Source of the DNA: Paenibacillus sp. An7
GTDB taxonomy: Bacteria; Bacillota; Bacilli; Paenibacillales; Paenibacillaceae
Reading direction: 5' to 3'
DNA: 64,000 nt
Assembly (NCBI RefSeq): GCF_009870785.1
Contig: NZ_WTWX01000007.1
Coordinates: forward strand, 115,530 to 179,529
Part shown: positions 37,926 to 46,460 of the stretch, piece after piece
Layout of the letters: each line of letters opens with the position of its first letter
How positions within the stretch are numbered: the first letter of the stretch is position 1
The notes under the pieces: generated by a model
Told to the model about the DNA's origin: nothing
The model's database searches: none
The model's input: the letters and a program-made list of their open reading frames with translations, nothing else
Translations under genes and position numbers: made by a program

Positions 37926-37972
37926 AACCCCGAATGGAGTCACTTTTTTTAAAGTGTCTACCATTCGGGGTT
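37926..37972. repeat. Palindrome inside the IS right end
   Basis: AACCCCGAATGG and CCATTCGGGGTT are exact inverted repeats, enclosing CACTTT and AAAGTG. The structure lies between the outer IS end and the orfA promoter. In RNA entering from outside it would fold strongly and could limit read-in expression of the transposase. Confidence 0.7.
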
Positions 37973-38027
37973 CAGTTCAATAGCCGAAACCCTCTTTATT
38001 TTGTAACAACGTACAGTTGTTTGACCC

Positions 38028-40085
38028 TTAATTCGTCCACCAACGTTTAAAGTGATTCCACCAAGAATCATCTCGGTCATTTTGAATTTCTTCTTCTCCG
38101 TTTGAACCCGGTTTTGCTTCATGTTCATCGCAGTATTCCGTAGGTTCTGTACCGCGGACAAACACTTCAAGTCTACGGCTTTCACAGTTCTCCCCGGCAA
38201 GTTTTCCGGTAGAAGGATCGATATAGACACTAACCACTTCTTCAGGAACAGGGAATATTTTCGGCGGAACATTTTCGAGCGCTTTTTCCATATATTCTGC
38301 AAAAATAGGAGCGGCTCTTCGGCTTTCAGAAGTAGTAATCTCCTGATTATTATCATATCCTACCCATACTGCTGTTGATAATTCGGGTGTATAGCCAACA
38401 AGCCAAGCATCTGAACTGGTGGTGCCTGTTTTTCCGGCAACCGGTCTCTTGATCTTATCTGCTACCCGGTGAGCGGTTCCGCCTGTATCAAAGACACTTT
38501 CGAGCAGACTTGTTACTACATAAGCAGAAGCAGTGTCGACTACTTGTTCAGGGGTCTGTTCCGGCACTTTGTAGACAATTCGGTCTGCTGCATCCGTAAT
38601 TTTCAGCACAGCTATAGGGGCATTGCGAAGTCCCTCATTAGCGAGAACTGAATAAGCGGACGCCATCTCAAAAGGACTGACAGGCGATGTCCCCAGCGCC
38701 AGCGATGGTACGGGATTAAGTGAACTTGTAATCCCGAGTTTTTTGGCCATTTCAATAACAGGGTCTGTTCCGATTTGCATTAGAGTACTCACCGCATAAA
38801 TATTATCAGAGACCGCAATTGCTTTTCTCATATCAATGGGTCCAAGATATTTATCACCAAAGTTTTTTGGCTCATACGTTTTACGATCATTATCGTACTT
38901 GAACACAGTCGGTTTACTATCAAATTGCGAGATAGCGGTCATCTGCTTTGATGAAATGGCAGCCAAGTACATAATCGGTTTAAAAGAGGATGCAGGCTGC
39001 CTATTATCCGCTAGTGCATGGTTGTACTGACTGGTGTTATAGTCTGTGCCTCCGACCATGGCCTTTACATATCCATTTCTTGGATCAACGGATACTAAAC
39101 CTACTTCAAGATCACTTTCCTTACCCATTCCGTTAGCGATCGCATCTTCAGCAGCATCTTGCATCTTCATATCTAGGGTGGTGTAAATGTTAAGACCGCC
39201 ATGTTCCAATTTGGCTGAATCAATCCCCAGATCATTAACAACTACGTTCCTTATATAGTCTCGGAAATAGGAGGCTTTTTCATTTGTCTTTGGCTGACTT
39301 TTCGGCTTGATATCAAGCATTTCATTATAAGCCTCATCAGCTTCCTCTTGCGTAATAGATCCGGTAGTGACCATTGAATTCAGTACAACCTTTTGACGAT
39401 CTTTCGCCTTCTTCATATTGTTGTAGGGAGAATAATAGGTCGGTCCTTTTGGAATGCCGGCAAGCATTGCACTTTCCGCTAAATTTAAATCGGCTGCAGA
39501 CTTGCCAAAATACATTTGCGCTGCGGATTCAATACCATAAGCACCATGGCCGTAATAGATTTCGTTAAGATACATTTGTAAAATTTCATCTTTGGTGTAC
39601 TTCATTTCAAGCTGTGCTGTGTATATAGCCTCTTTAATTTTACGAGACCATGTTTTCTCATGAGACAGATACAAGTTTCTTGCCAGCTGCTGTGTGATCG
39701 TACTAGCCCCTTGGGACATGTTCATCTCTTTTATATTAACGAGAATGGCACGAGCCACTCCTTTCCAGTCAAACCCATAGTGTGAATAAAACTTTCGATC
39801 TTCTACCGAGATGGTAGCCTGGGTAAGAGTAGGTGCAACTTGGTCTAACTTGACGGGAATTGAATCCTTCCCTTCGGGAGAGAATGTGGCGATAACTTCA
39901 CCATCTATATCAAAAAGCCTGGAGTTATGGTCATTATCTGCAAGAGGAAGACTAGTCGCATATAGATAGACAAGAAGTATAACAGCAAATATCAGACCCA
40001 GTACGGTTAGTCCTGCTAACCACTTCAGAATCTTTTTGGTGCGAGAATATTGCGTTTTTGACTGATCTGTAGATTCTGGCATCAC
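38028..40085 (-). CDS. pbpG: Class A penicillin-binding protein, PbpG-like
   Basis: This 685-residue bifunctional cell-wall synthase has a short cytoplasmic N-terminus and one membrane anchor (residues 23-45). The glycosyltransferase domain carries SVEDRKFYSHYGFD and GASTITQQLARNLYL. The transpeptidase domain carries SSFK, SDN and KTGTT. In B. subtilis the gene next to speE is pbpG (ywhE), made in the forespore. The same neighbourhood and a forespore-type promoter support that name here. AAAGGAG precedes GTG 40085; ATG 40082 is an alternative. The IS lies 49 bases after the stop. Confidence 0.92.
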   Translation of the reverse strand: MMPESTDQSKTQYSRTKKILKWLAGLTVLGLIFAVILLVYLYATSLPLADNDHNSRLFDIDGEVIATFSPEGKDSIPVKLDQVAPTLTQATISVEDRKFYSHYGFDWKGVARAILVNIKEMNMSQGASTITQQLARNLYLSHEKTWSRKIKEAIYTAQLEMKYTKDEILQMYLNEIYYGHGAYGIESAAQMYFGKSAADLNLAESAMLAGIPKGPTYYSPYNNMKKAKDRQKVVLNSMVTTGSITQEEADEAYNEMLDIKPKSQPKTNEKASYFRDYIRNVVVNDLGIDSAKLEHGGLNIYTTLDMKMQDAAEDAIANGMGKESDLEVGLVSVDPRNGYVKAMVGGTDYNTSQYNHALADNRQPASSFKPIMYLAAISSKQMTAISQFDSKPTVFKYDNDRKTYEPKNFGDKYLGPIDMRKAIAVSDNIYAVSTLMQIGTDPVIEMAKKLGITSSLNPVPSLALGTSPVSPFEMASAYSVLANEGLRNAPIAVLKITDAADRIVYKVPEQTPEQVVDTASAYVVTSLLESVFDTGGTAHRVADKIKRPVAGKTGTTSSDAWLVGYTPELSTAVWVGYDNNQEITTSESRRAAPIFAEYMEKALENVPPKIFPVPEEVVSVYIDPSTGKLAGENCESRRLEVFVRGTEPTEYCDEHEAKPGSNGEEEIQNDRDDSWWNHFKRWWTN

Positions 40086-40119
40086 ATAGGTCTCCTTTCA
40101 AAAAAACTGCCTTATATTC

Positions 40120-40150
40120 CATTATGGGAATACAATTCATCCATTATTCA
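40120..40150 (-). promoter_or_regulatory. Forespore sigma (sigma-G/F) promoter of pbpG
   Basis: On the minus strand TGAATA, 18 bases, CATAATG. This is all six -35 positions and most -10 positions of the sigma-G consensus (TGAATA, N17-18, CATACTA). It lies 35 bases upstream of the pbpG start. Confidence 0.65.
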
Positions 40151-40266
40151 CGATTTGTACAGATTCTTTACACAGGTATTTAGGGTAAAGGTTAACATAA
40201 AGTCTAGTTCATGCTAACTCTGCTCTACGACTTTTGGATTCTTTATTTTACATAGGGGGTGTACTT

Positions 40267-43179
40267 GTGTACTTGATTCATGCGGCCATACTGCTCCCCA
40301 TTCTAGCAGGAGTTGGGATAGCGTTTATGAAACGTTTGTCTCGCAGCTTCCACTTGGGCTGGGCGGTTCTAACCATCCCGCTTGTCCTACTGATTTACTT
40401 TCTGAGCTTAATTCCACAAATAAGTAACCGAAATTTGATTAGTGAATCGCTAGATTGGATGCCATCCCTTGGGATTAACTTCACCATTTTATTGGATGGG
40501 TTAAGCTTACTGTTAGCGCTGCTTATTACTGGTATTGGCTCTTTGGTTGTACTGTATTCCATTTATTATATGAAGCAGGATCAAGCTTTGCATCGTTTCT
40601 ATCTATATCTGCTCCTTTTTATGGGTGCCATGCTTGGTGTCGTTCTTTCAGATAATATGATGGTTTTGTATGGGTTCTGGGAACTAACCAGTATTGCTTC
40701 TTTTTTACTTATCGCTTTTCATCACAAGAAAGAGGCGTCAATCCGCGGCGCGAGTAAGTCATTCCTGATTACTGTTTTTGGTGGATTCTCCATGTTAACT
40801 GGATTTATCTTACTGTATCTGATCAGCGGATCTTACAGCATTCGGGAGACGATCGCATCTGTATCTAATATTGCAGAGCATCATCTATTTGTTCCTGCTC
40901 TTATTTTAATCTTAATAGGAGCTTTCACCAAATCAGCGCAGTTTCCGTTCCATGTTTGGCTGCCTGATGCAATGGAGGCCCCAACACCCGTTAGTGCATA
41001 CTTGCACTCGGCAACCATGGTCAAAGCAGGAATTTATATTGTTGCCAGGTTTACACCTGTTTTTGGCGGAGAAGCCACTTGGTTTTGGATCATTTCTTTG
41101 GTGGGGACGATATCAATGGTTTATGGTGCACTGATTGCCATAAAGAAAACAGATTTAAAGGCAATCTTGGCCTATTCCACTATATCGCAGCTGGGGCTAA
41201 TTATGTCTTTGTTTGGACTAGGATCAGCCGCACTCTACTTTGGTTATGGCGCAGAGTCCTTGCTTTATACCACAGCTACAATGGCAGGATTACTTCATTT
41301 GTTCAATCATGCACTGTTTAAAGGCTCCCTATTTATGATGGCAGGGATTGTAGATCATGAGACCGGTACACGTGATATCCGGAAACTTGGCGGGTTAATT
41401 ACCGTTATGCCGTTTACGTTTACCGTTGCGCTGATCGGTACCTTTTCTATGGCCGGCCTGCCGCCATTTAATGGATTTGTCAGTAAGGAGATGTTCTTCA
41501 AAGCCACACTTGAAGCAGCAGACTTTTCTATATTTAGCCTTGGCACATGGGGGATTATTTTTCCTGTACTTGCCTGGATCGGTAGTGTAATGACGTTTAT
41601 CTACTCGCTCGTTATTGTGTTTCGTACCTTCCTTGGTAAGAACAAAACAGATATTCCACTCCAAAAGCTGCATGAAGCTCCAATTGGAATGTTGATTCCT
41701 CCCCTTATTCTTGTATCTATGGTATTAATCACCGGTATTTATCCCGATATTTTATCCTCGTCGATTATAGAACCGGCAATGGCTTCCGTACTATCTCCAC
41801 TCCTCGCTGAAGGGGAACGGTTTGATGTCCATTTGTATCTCTGGCACGGTGTCACTCCAGAATTATGGATGACGGCAGGAGTCATTGTACTGGGTGTTAT
41901 CTCTTATAAATTGCTGCCTCGCTGGAAAACGGTTTATGAAGATTATATCCCTGTGTATACCGTTAATAAGTTTTATAATGCTGTATTTCGTGCATTGCAT
42001 CGATTTTCTAAACGTTGGACACAAACTTATATGAATGGTTCGGTTCGGAACTATCTCATCTATATCTTTGTGTTTATGATTGTGTTGATCAGCTACGGTT
42101 TCTATCATGCAACGAATATTGAATGGAATTTCAGTGGATATGATTCCTTTAAGTTATACGAAACCATTTTACTTGTTGGTCTCGTCGTTACAGCAATCTG
42201 TATACCCTTTGCTAAACATCGCTTATCGGCTGTTATTTTAACAGGAGCAGTTGGTTATCTGGTTAGTTTGTTCTTTGTGTTATTCCGTGCACCAGACCTC
42301 GCCTTGACCCAGATGGTTGTGGAGACTGTATCCGTAGCACTGTTTCTGTTGTGCTTTTATCATCTTCCTGAACTTACGCCGAAATCGAGCATGAAATATA
42401 AGTCTATAAACCTGATTGTTTCTATTGGTGTGGGTATTATTATCATGCTGATTGCTCTCGCTGCTAGCGGAACCATACAGCTTGAAACCATATCTGAGTT
42501 CTACACGGCGGAAAGTTACAACCTAGCAGGCGGAAAAAATATTGTGAATGTACTGCTGGTCGATTTTAGAGGTTTTGATACATTACTTGAAATTATGGTC
42601 TTAGGCGTAGCAGCACTTGCTATTTATTCCATGATTAATCTCAACATGAATGGCAAAGACTTGGGATCTTCTCATCATACAATCGCAAAGGAGAAGCACG
42701 AATCAACGGAGGAAGAGAAAAGTAACTCGAATCCAGAGAGTTGGAACAGTGTTTCACTTCGCAGTAACGATGTGTTCCTGCAGATGAGTACTAAAATTAT
42801 CGTGTTTATCATCCTTATCTTTGCGCTCTATCTTTTCTTTGCGGGACATCATCAACCAGGCGGAGGCTTTATTAGTGGACTGGTTACCGCATCCGCTCTC
42901 GTTCTTTTAGCCATTGCGTTTAATACAGATACTCTTCGCCGGATTCTACCCGTAGATTATCGTACAGTTATCGCCTGTGGGCTCTTAATCTCTTTGGCAA
43001 CAGCGGCTGGTTCCTTTGTCTTTGACTTACCATTTATGAGTCAGGCATTTGGATATTTTGATATTCCTTTGCTGGGAGAAGTGGAATTAACGACTGCTAC
43101 CCTATTTGAGACTGGGGTGTTTATGGCTGTCTTGGGTGTCACCATGACGATCATCTTACAGATCGGGGAGGACCGTTAG
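40267..43179 (+). CDS. mrpA: Mrp Na+/H+ antiporter, fused subunits A and B
   Basis: The 970-residue protein has the MrpA/NuoL-like part (residues 1 to about 800): the transmembrane Glu in YGFWELTS, and KSAQFPFHVWLPDAM with lysines of the proton path. After a charged linker of about 60 residues (rich in Ser, Glu, Asn) come 140 residues of an MrpB domain, AGHHQPGGGFISGLVTASALVL. In B. subtilis these are two genes. The GTG at 40267, six bases after AGGGGGTG, is preferred to the TTG at 40234. It is the first gene of mrpACDEFG, for sodium efflux and pH control. Confidence 0.93.
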   Translation: MYLIHAAILLPILAGVGIAFMKRLSRSFHLGWAVLTIPLVLLIYFLSLIPQISNRNLISESLDWMPSLGINFTILLDGLSLLLALLITGIGSLVVLYSIYYMKQDQALHRFYLYLLLFMGAMLGVVLSDNMMVLYGFWELTSIASFLLIAFHHKKEASIRGASKSFLITVFGGFSMLTGFILLYLISGSYSIRETIASVSNIAEHHLFVPALILILIGAFTKSAQFPFHVWLPDAMEAPTPVSAYLHSATMVKAGIYIVARFTPVFGGEATWFWIISLVGTISMVYGALIAIKKTDLKAILAYSTISQLGLIMSLFGLGSAALYFGYGAESLLYTTATMAGLLHLFNHALFKGSLFMMAGIVDHETGTRDIRKLGGLITVMPFTFTVALIGTFSMAGLPPFNGFVSKEMFFKATLEAADFSIFSLGTWGIIFPVLAWIGSVMTFIYSLVIVFRTFLGKNKTDIPLQKLHEAPIGMLIPPLILVSMVLITGIYPDILSSSIIEPAMASVLSPLLAEGERFDVHLYLWHGVTPELWMTAGVIVLGVISYKLLPRWKTVYEDYIPVYTVNKFYNAVFRALHRFSKRWTQTYMNGSVRNYLIYIFVFMIVLISYGFYHATNIEWNFSGYDSFKLYETILLVGLVVTAICIPFAKHRLSAVILTGAVGYLVSLFFVLFRAPDLALTQMVVETVSVALFLLCFYHLPELTPKSSMKYKSINLIVSIGVGIIIMLIALAASGTIQLETISEFYTAESYNLAGGKNIVNVLLVDFRGFDTLLEIMVLGVAALAIYSMINLNMNGKDLGSSHHTIAKEKHESTEEEKSNSNPESWNSVSLRSNDVFLQMSTKIIVFIILIFALYLFFAGHHQPGGGFISGLVTASALVLLAIAFNTDTLRRILPVDYRTVIACGLLISLATAAGSFVFDLPFMSQAFGYFDIPLLGEVELTTATLFETGVFMAVLGVTMTIILQIGEDR

Positions 43180-43181
43180 TT

Positions 43182-43520
43182 ATGGAAATTATTATGAGTG
43201 TTACCGTAGGTATTCTATTTGCTATAGGAGTGTATTTAATTCTTTCAAGGAGTTTGCTTCGTCTTGTACTAGGTCTTTCCTTGTTAACCCATGGTGTACA
43301 TTTACTCCTGATGACCATGGCCCGTCTAAAGACGGGAGCACCTCCCCTTTTAGGAGAGAAGGCCGAGAATTACGTAGATCCACTGCCACAGGCATTAATT
43401 CTAACCTCCATAGTTATTAACTTTGGACTTTTGGCATTCTTTTTCGTCCTTGCGTATCGCTCCTATCTGAAGTTAAAAACGGACGATATGGAAGAAGTAA
43501 GGGGGCCGAAATATGAATAA
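43182..43520 (+). CDS. mrpC: Mrp antiporter subunit C (NuoK-like)
   Basis: 112 residues, three membrane helices. The NuoK-like pattern is clear: LFAIGVYLILSRSLLRLVLGLSLLTHG, then PLPQALILTSIVINFGLLAF. It starts two bases after the mrpA stop and overlaps mrpD by eight bases. Confidence 0.95.
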   Translation: MEIIMSVTVGILFAIGVYLILSRSLLRLVLGLSLLTHGVHLLLMTMARLKTGAPPLLGEKAENYVDPLPQALILTSIVINFGLLAFFFVLAYRSYLKLKTDDMEEVRGPKYE

Positions 43521-44997
43521 TGTGGTTGTTCTTCCCATCTTCTTGCCTGTACTCACCGGAATTTTGCTCGTTTTCTTTATGAAATCTGTCCGGATGCAGC
43601 GCCTGATTAGTGGAATTGGTTCGATTGCTACGCTCCTGGTTACGGCTTTCTTATTTTATACGGTGTCCACATCAGGGCTTCAGCTTCTTAATATGGGGGG
43701 ATGGGCAGCTCCCTACGGCATTGTATTTGTTGCAGATACACTCGCTTCATTATTAGTGTTGGTGTCTTCCATTATTTCAGTCGCCTGTACTTTTTATGCT
43801 TTTCAAAGCATTACAGAAGAGCGGGAGAAACATCACTTCTATGTATTTTTTCAATTCTTAATGGCGGGTGTAAATGGATCTTTTCTAACAGGTGATCTAT
43901 TTAATTTGTTTGTTTGCTTTGAGCTGATGCTGATTTCCTCTTATGCGCTTTTGGTACTGGGCAATACAGAACGTCAGCTTAGAGAGTCACTGAAATATGT
44001 ACTTATTAATATGGTTTCGTCATCTTTACTAGTAGTTGCTATTGGGTATCTGTATTCTGTGACAGGGACCATTAATATGGCCCATCTGTCTGTACGAGTG
44101 GCTGAAGTAGGTCAAGATGGAATTTTAGGGGTCATTGCTTTATTGTTTTTGCTTATCTTCAGCATTAAAGCAGGTCTGTTTCTCTTTTTCTGGTTATCTG
44201 GATCGTACGCAGCTCCGCCGGCTCTTGTCACTGCCTTATTCGCTGGTCTGCTGACCAAAGTAGGTTTATATGCCATCGTAAGGGTATTCACGTTAATCTT
44301 TTATCATGATCTGCAATTTACAAATGCTATTATTGGCTGGATGGCAGGAGCGACAATGTTGCTCGGCGTTATTGGAGCGATCGCTTATAAGGACGTGAAC
44401 AAAATACTTGTCTACAATGTCGTAGCGGGTGTAGGATTTGTTGCTTTTGGTATGGCAGCTGGCAATAAGCTGGCACTTGAGGGTCTCATGTTTTATCTCA
44501 TACATGACATGATTATCAAATCACTGCTCTTTTTGCTCGGAGGAGCACTCATTGCTGCTGCGGGTACATCTAATTTGAACAATATGGGTGGGATGATTAA
44601 GAAATACCCTTTACTCGGCTGGATGTTCTTTGTTACAGCACTTGCTCTTGCCGGAGTACCGCCGCTTAGTGGATTTCCAGGTAAACTGATGTTGTTTGAA
44701 GGAGGACTTGATGCAGGTCTTTATGGGCTTACAGCCATTGCTGTTATTGCAAGTTTTATTATGCTGTACTCTGTGCTGCGGGTGTTCATTTATGCATTTT
44801 GGGGCAGGGATAAAACAATTCATGGAGGGACAACACAGATTTCTGTAAACAAGTTGCTTGTTCCGTCAGGGTTCCTGTTTATTCTGATTATTGGAATAGG
44901 AATATTTGCTGAAGTTCTTTATCCTGCACTCTCAACAGCAGCACACGTACTCATAGACCCTAATCTTTATATTAATAACGTAATGAAGGAGTGGTGA
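43513..44997 (+). CDS. mrpD: Mrp antiporter subunit D (NuoN/M-like)
   Basis: The 494-residue antiporter-like subunit has about 14 helices. FNLFVCFELMLISSYALL holds the conserved Glu, SIKAGLFLFFWLSGSYAAPP the key lysine, and LAGVPPLSGFPGKLMLFE the C-terminal signature. The start overlaps mrpC. It works with MrpA as a proton-translocating unit. Confidence 0.95.
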   Translation: MNNVVVLPIFLPVLTGILLVFFMKSVRMQRLISGIGSIATLLVTAFLFYTVSTSGLQLLNMGGWAAPYGIVFVADTLASLLVLVSSIISVACTFYAFQSITEEREKHHFYVFFQFLMAGVNGSFLTGDLFNLFVCFELMLISSYALLVLGNTERQLRESLKYVLINMVSSSLLVVAIGYLYSVTGTINMAHLSVRVAEVGQDGILGVIALLFLLIFSIKAGLFLFFWLSGSYAAPPALVTALFAGLLTKVGLYAIVRVFTLIFYHDLQFTNAIIGWMAGATMLLGVIGAIAYKDVNKILVYNVVAGVGFVAFGMAAGNKLALEGLMFYLIHDMIIKSLLFLLGGALIAAAGTSNLNNMGGMIKKYPLLGWMFFVTALALAGVPPLSGFPGKLMLFEGGLDAGLYGLTAIAVIASFIMLYSVLRVFIYAFWGRDKTIHGGTTQISVNKLLVPSGFLFILIIGIGIFAEVLYPALSTAAHVLIDPNLYINNVMKEW

Positions 44998-45000
44998 TCG

Positions 45001-45477
45001 ATGGCACGACAAATCGTACTTAATTTGATCATCGCCTTCTTATGGATGCTTTTGAATCAATCCTGGACTGGAGCCGGTTTCGTAACGGGATATGTATTAG
45101 GTCTATTCATTATTGGAATATTCCGGCGCTTTTTTCCCACTCCGTTTTATATTATCCGTATTTGGGCTGTGATCAAGCTGCTGAAATTGCTTCTCGTCGA
45201 ACTGTTCCGCTCGTCATTTCAGGTGATTGGCGCCATACTGAAGCCGAAGCTGGATATTACCCCAGGTACGTTTAAGTATCGGACGGAGCTGACTTCGGAC
45301 TTTGAAATCATGCTTTTATTTCTATTTATCTCCTTAACACCGGGAACGCTTGCGCTGGAAATTTCAAAAAACAAACGCACCTTATATATCCATGCTTTTA
45401 ACATGTCTGAAGAAGAGGAAATGGTTTCAAGCATCCGGGATTCCTTTGAAAAAGCCATAATGGAGGTGACGAGATAA
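45001..45477 (+). CDS. mrpE: Mrp antiporter subunit E
   Basis: 158 residues. Two helices at the N-terminus (IVLNLIIAFLWMLLNQSWT; FVTGYVLGLFIIGIF) precede the MnhE motif TPGTFKYRTEL and LTPGTLALEIS. The start lies three bases after mrpD, and the stop shares a base with the mrpF start. Confidence 0.95.
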   Translation: MARQIVLNLIIAFLWMLLNQSWTGAGFVTGYVLGLFIIGIFRRFFPTPFYIIRIWAVIKLLKLLLVELFRSSFQVIGAILKPKLDITPGTFKYRTELTSDFEIMLLFLFISLTPGTLALEISKNKRTLYIHAFNMSEEEEMVSSIRDSFEKAIMEVTR

Positions 45478-45761
45478 TGCTGCAAGTCATTCTAAATATT
45501 TCTTTGCTTCTATTAGGTATCTCAATAATCGGTTGTCTATATCGGATATTAAAAGGTCCTTCAATGGCAGATCGAATTACTGCACTCGACACGATAGGAA
45601 TTCAGCTCATAGGAAGTGTGGCGGTTCTCTCCATGCTGCTTCATACACAGGCTTACGTAGATATTATTTTGCTTATAGGCATCTTGGCTTTTATTAGTAC
45701 AGTCGCCTTTGCAAGATTTATCGAGAGGGGGGTCGTACTCGAAAATGATGACGATCTTTAG
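45477..45761 (+). CDS. mrpF: Mrp antiporter subunit F
   Basis: 94 residues and three helices. The family motif RILKGPSMADRITALDTIG is complete, with the conserved Asp. TAATG couples it to mrpE, and its last 17 bases overlap mrpG. Confidence 0.95.
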   Translation: MLQVILNISLLLLGISIIGCLYRILKGPSMADRITALDTIGIQLIGSVAVLSMLLHTQAYVDIILLIGILAFISTVAFARFIERGVVLENDDDL

Positions 45762-46143
45762 TATACTCATCGGGCTCTTAGTTCTGTTTGGTTCCATCAT
45801 CAGTGTGCTGAGCGCCTTTGGACTCATTCGACTTCCAGATGTTTATCTCCGTGCTCATGCTGCAACAAAGAGTACAACACTTGGGATTTTGTGCATCCTT
45901 TTTGGAAGTTTCTTGTTTTTCATTGTATATGACGGGTATATAAGTGCAAGGCTCCTTCTAGGTATTCTGTTTGTGTTTATGACAGCTCCTGTTGCCGGTC
46001 ATCTTAATGCTAGGGCAGCCTATCGTACAGACGTCCCGCTGTGGAAAGGGACCGTTCAAGATGCACTAGCTCCTGTTCTTCGAGGGAAGAAGCGTATTCT
46101 AGCAGAGGAAGAAGAAGTATCAGTGGATGAAAAAGATGAATAA
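45745..46143 (+). CDS. mrpG: Mrp antiporter subunit G
   Basis: 132 residues with three helices: GSIISVLSAFGLIRLPDVYLR, HAATKSTTLGI and LFVFMTAPVAGHLNARAAY, the MnhG signatures. The C-terminal tail is acidic. ATG 45745 is followed by a second ATG, and either can serve; a GAGGGGGG run lies 12-15 bases upstream. It closes the operon. A 12-base tandem repeat lies over its stop codon. Confidence 0.93.
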   Translation: MMTIFSILIGLLVLFGSIISVLSAFGLIRLPDVYLRAHAATKSTTLGILCILFGSFLFFIVYDGYISARLLLGILFVFMTAPVAGHLNARAAYRTDVPLWKGTVQDALAPVLRGKKRILAEEEEVSVDEKDE

Positions 46144-46174
46144 AAAGGCCAATAAAAAGGCGAATAAAAAGATG
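46139..46174 (+). repeat. Three tandem copies of a 12-base unit
   Basis: AATAAAAAGGCN is repeated three times, the last copy ending AATAAAAAGATG, starting over the mrpG stop. It looks like slippage. No terminator is visible for the operon in this region. Confidence 0.6.
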
Positions 46175-46198
46175 CAGAGTGATATTCTTCACAATTTC

Positions 46199-46228
46199 TT
46201 TACAGTTATTTCTGGTTTAACGTATAAT
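46199..46228 (+). promoter_or_regulatory. Promoter of speE-speB
   Basis: TTTACA, 18 bases, then TATAAT. Transcription should start near 46235, leaving a leader of about 225 bases. Confidence 0.7.
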
Positions 46229-46289
46229 GCAAAAGTGCATTTATAGGTATTTACGTTTAGTACAATATTAGAAGTGAAACGGAATTCAT

Positions 46290-46440
46290 ACTGGTGCGAG
46301 CCAGGAACGTCTTTTCCATATCGCTTCGTAAACGCTGTTTACGATGGAAAACTCCAGCTGAGCTGGCCTAAATTACAGGGAACCCTTCCTATATAGGGCC
46401 ATTTTACGGCGATCATATGACGGCTGAACACTTATTCTAA
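46290..46440 (+). ncRNA. Structured 5' leader of speE, candidate regulatory RNA
   Basis: A hairpin is built from TTTTCCAT (46312-46319) with ATGGAAAA (46344-46351) and CGTAAAC (46327-46333) with GTTTACG (46337-46343), joined by a seven-base bulge on the 5' side only. GCCAG near 46300 can close it with CTGGC near 46363-46367. A further palindrome, CCAGCTGAGCTGG, and an AGGG/CCCT pair follow. It matches no riboswitch class I can recall. A polyamine or S-adenosylmethionine-type sensor is a guess from context. Confidence 0.45.
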
Positions 46441-46460
46441 TCGAGAGAAGGTAGTTAACG

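Larger units (their letters stand above)
36476..37979 (-). mobile_element. IS3-family insertion sequence (IS150-like)
   Basis: The element is 1504 bases long. Terminal inverted repeats TGAACTGAACCC (36476) and GGGTTCAGTTCA (ending 37979) share TAGACA further in. It carries orfA and orfB on the minus strand in two phases with a canonical A_AAA_AAG slippery heptamer (37471-37477). All catalytic residues are intact, so it may be active. The three bases on either side (GTG and ATA) do not match, so no target duplication is visible. Confidence 0.9.

Noticed and set aside
36473..37982. Target-site duplication of the IS
   Set aside because: The flanking bases GTG and ATA differ, and shifting the ends does not help.
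46136..46246. 36-codon frame starting in the 12-base repeats after mrpG
   Set aside because: The Lys/Asn start is produced by the tandem repeat and there is no convincing ribosome site; it also crosses the speE promoter.
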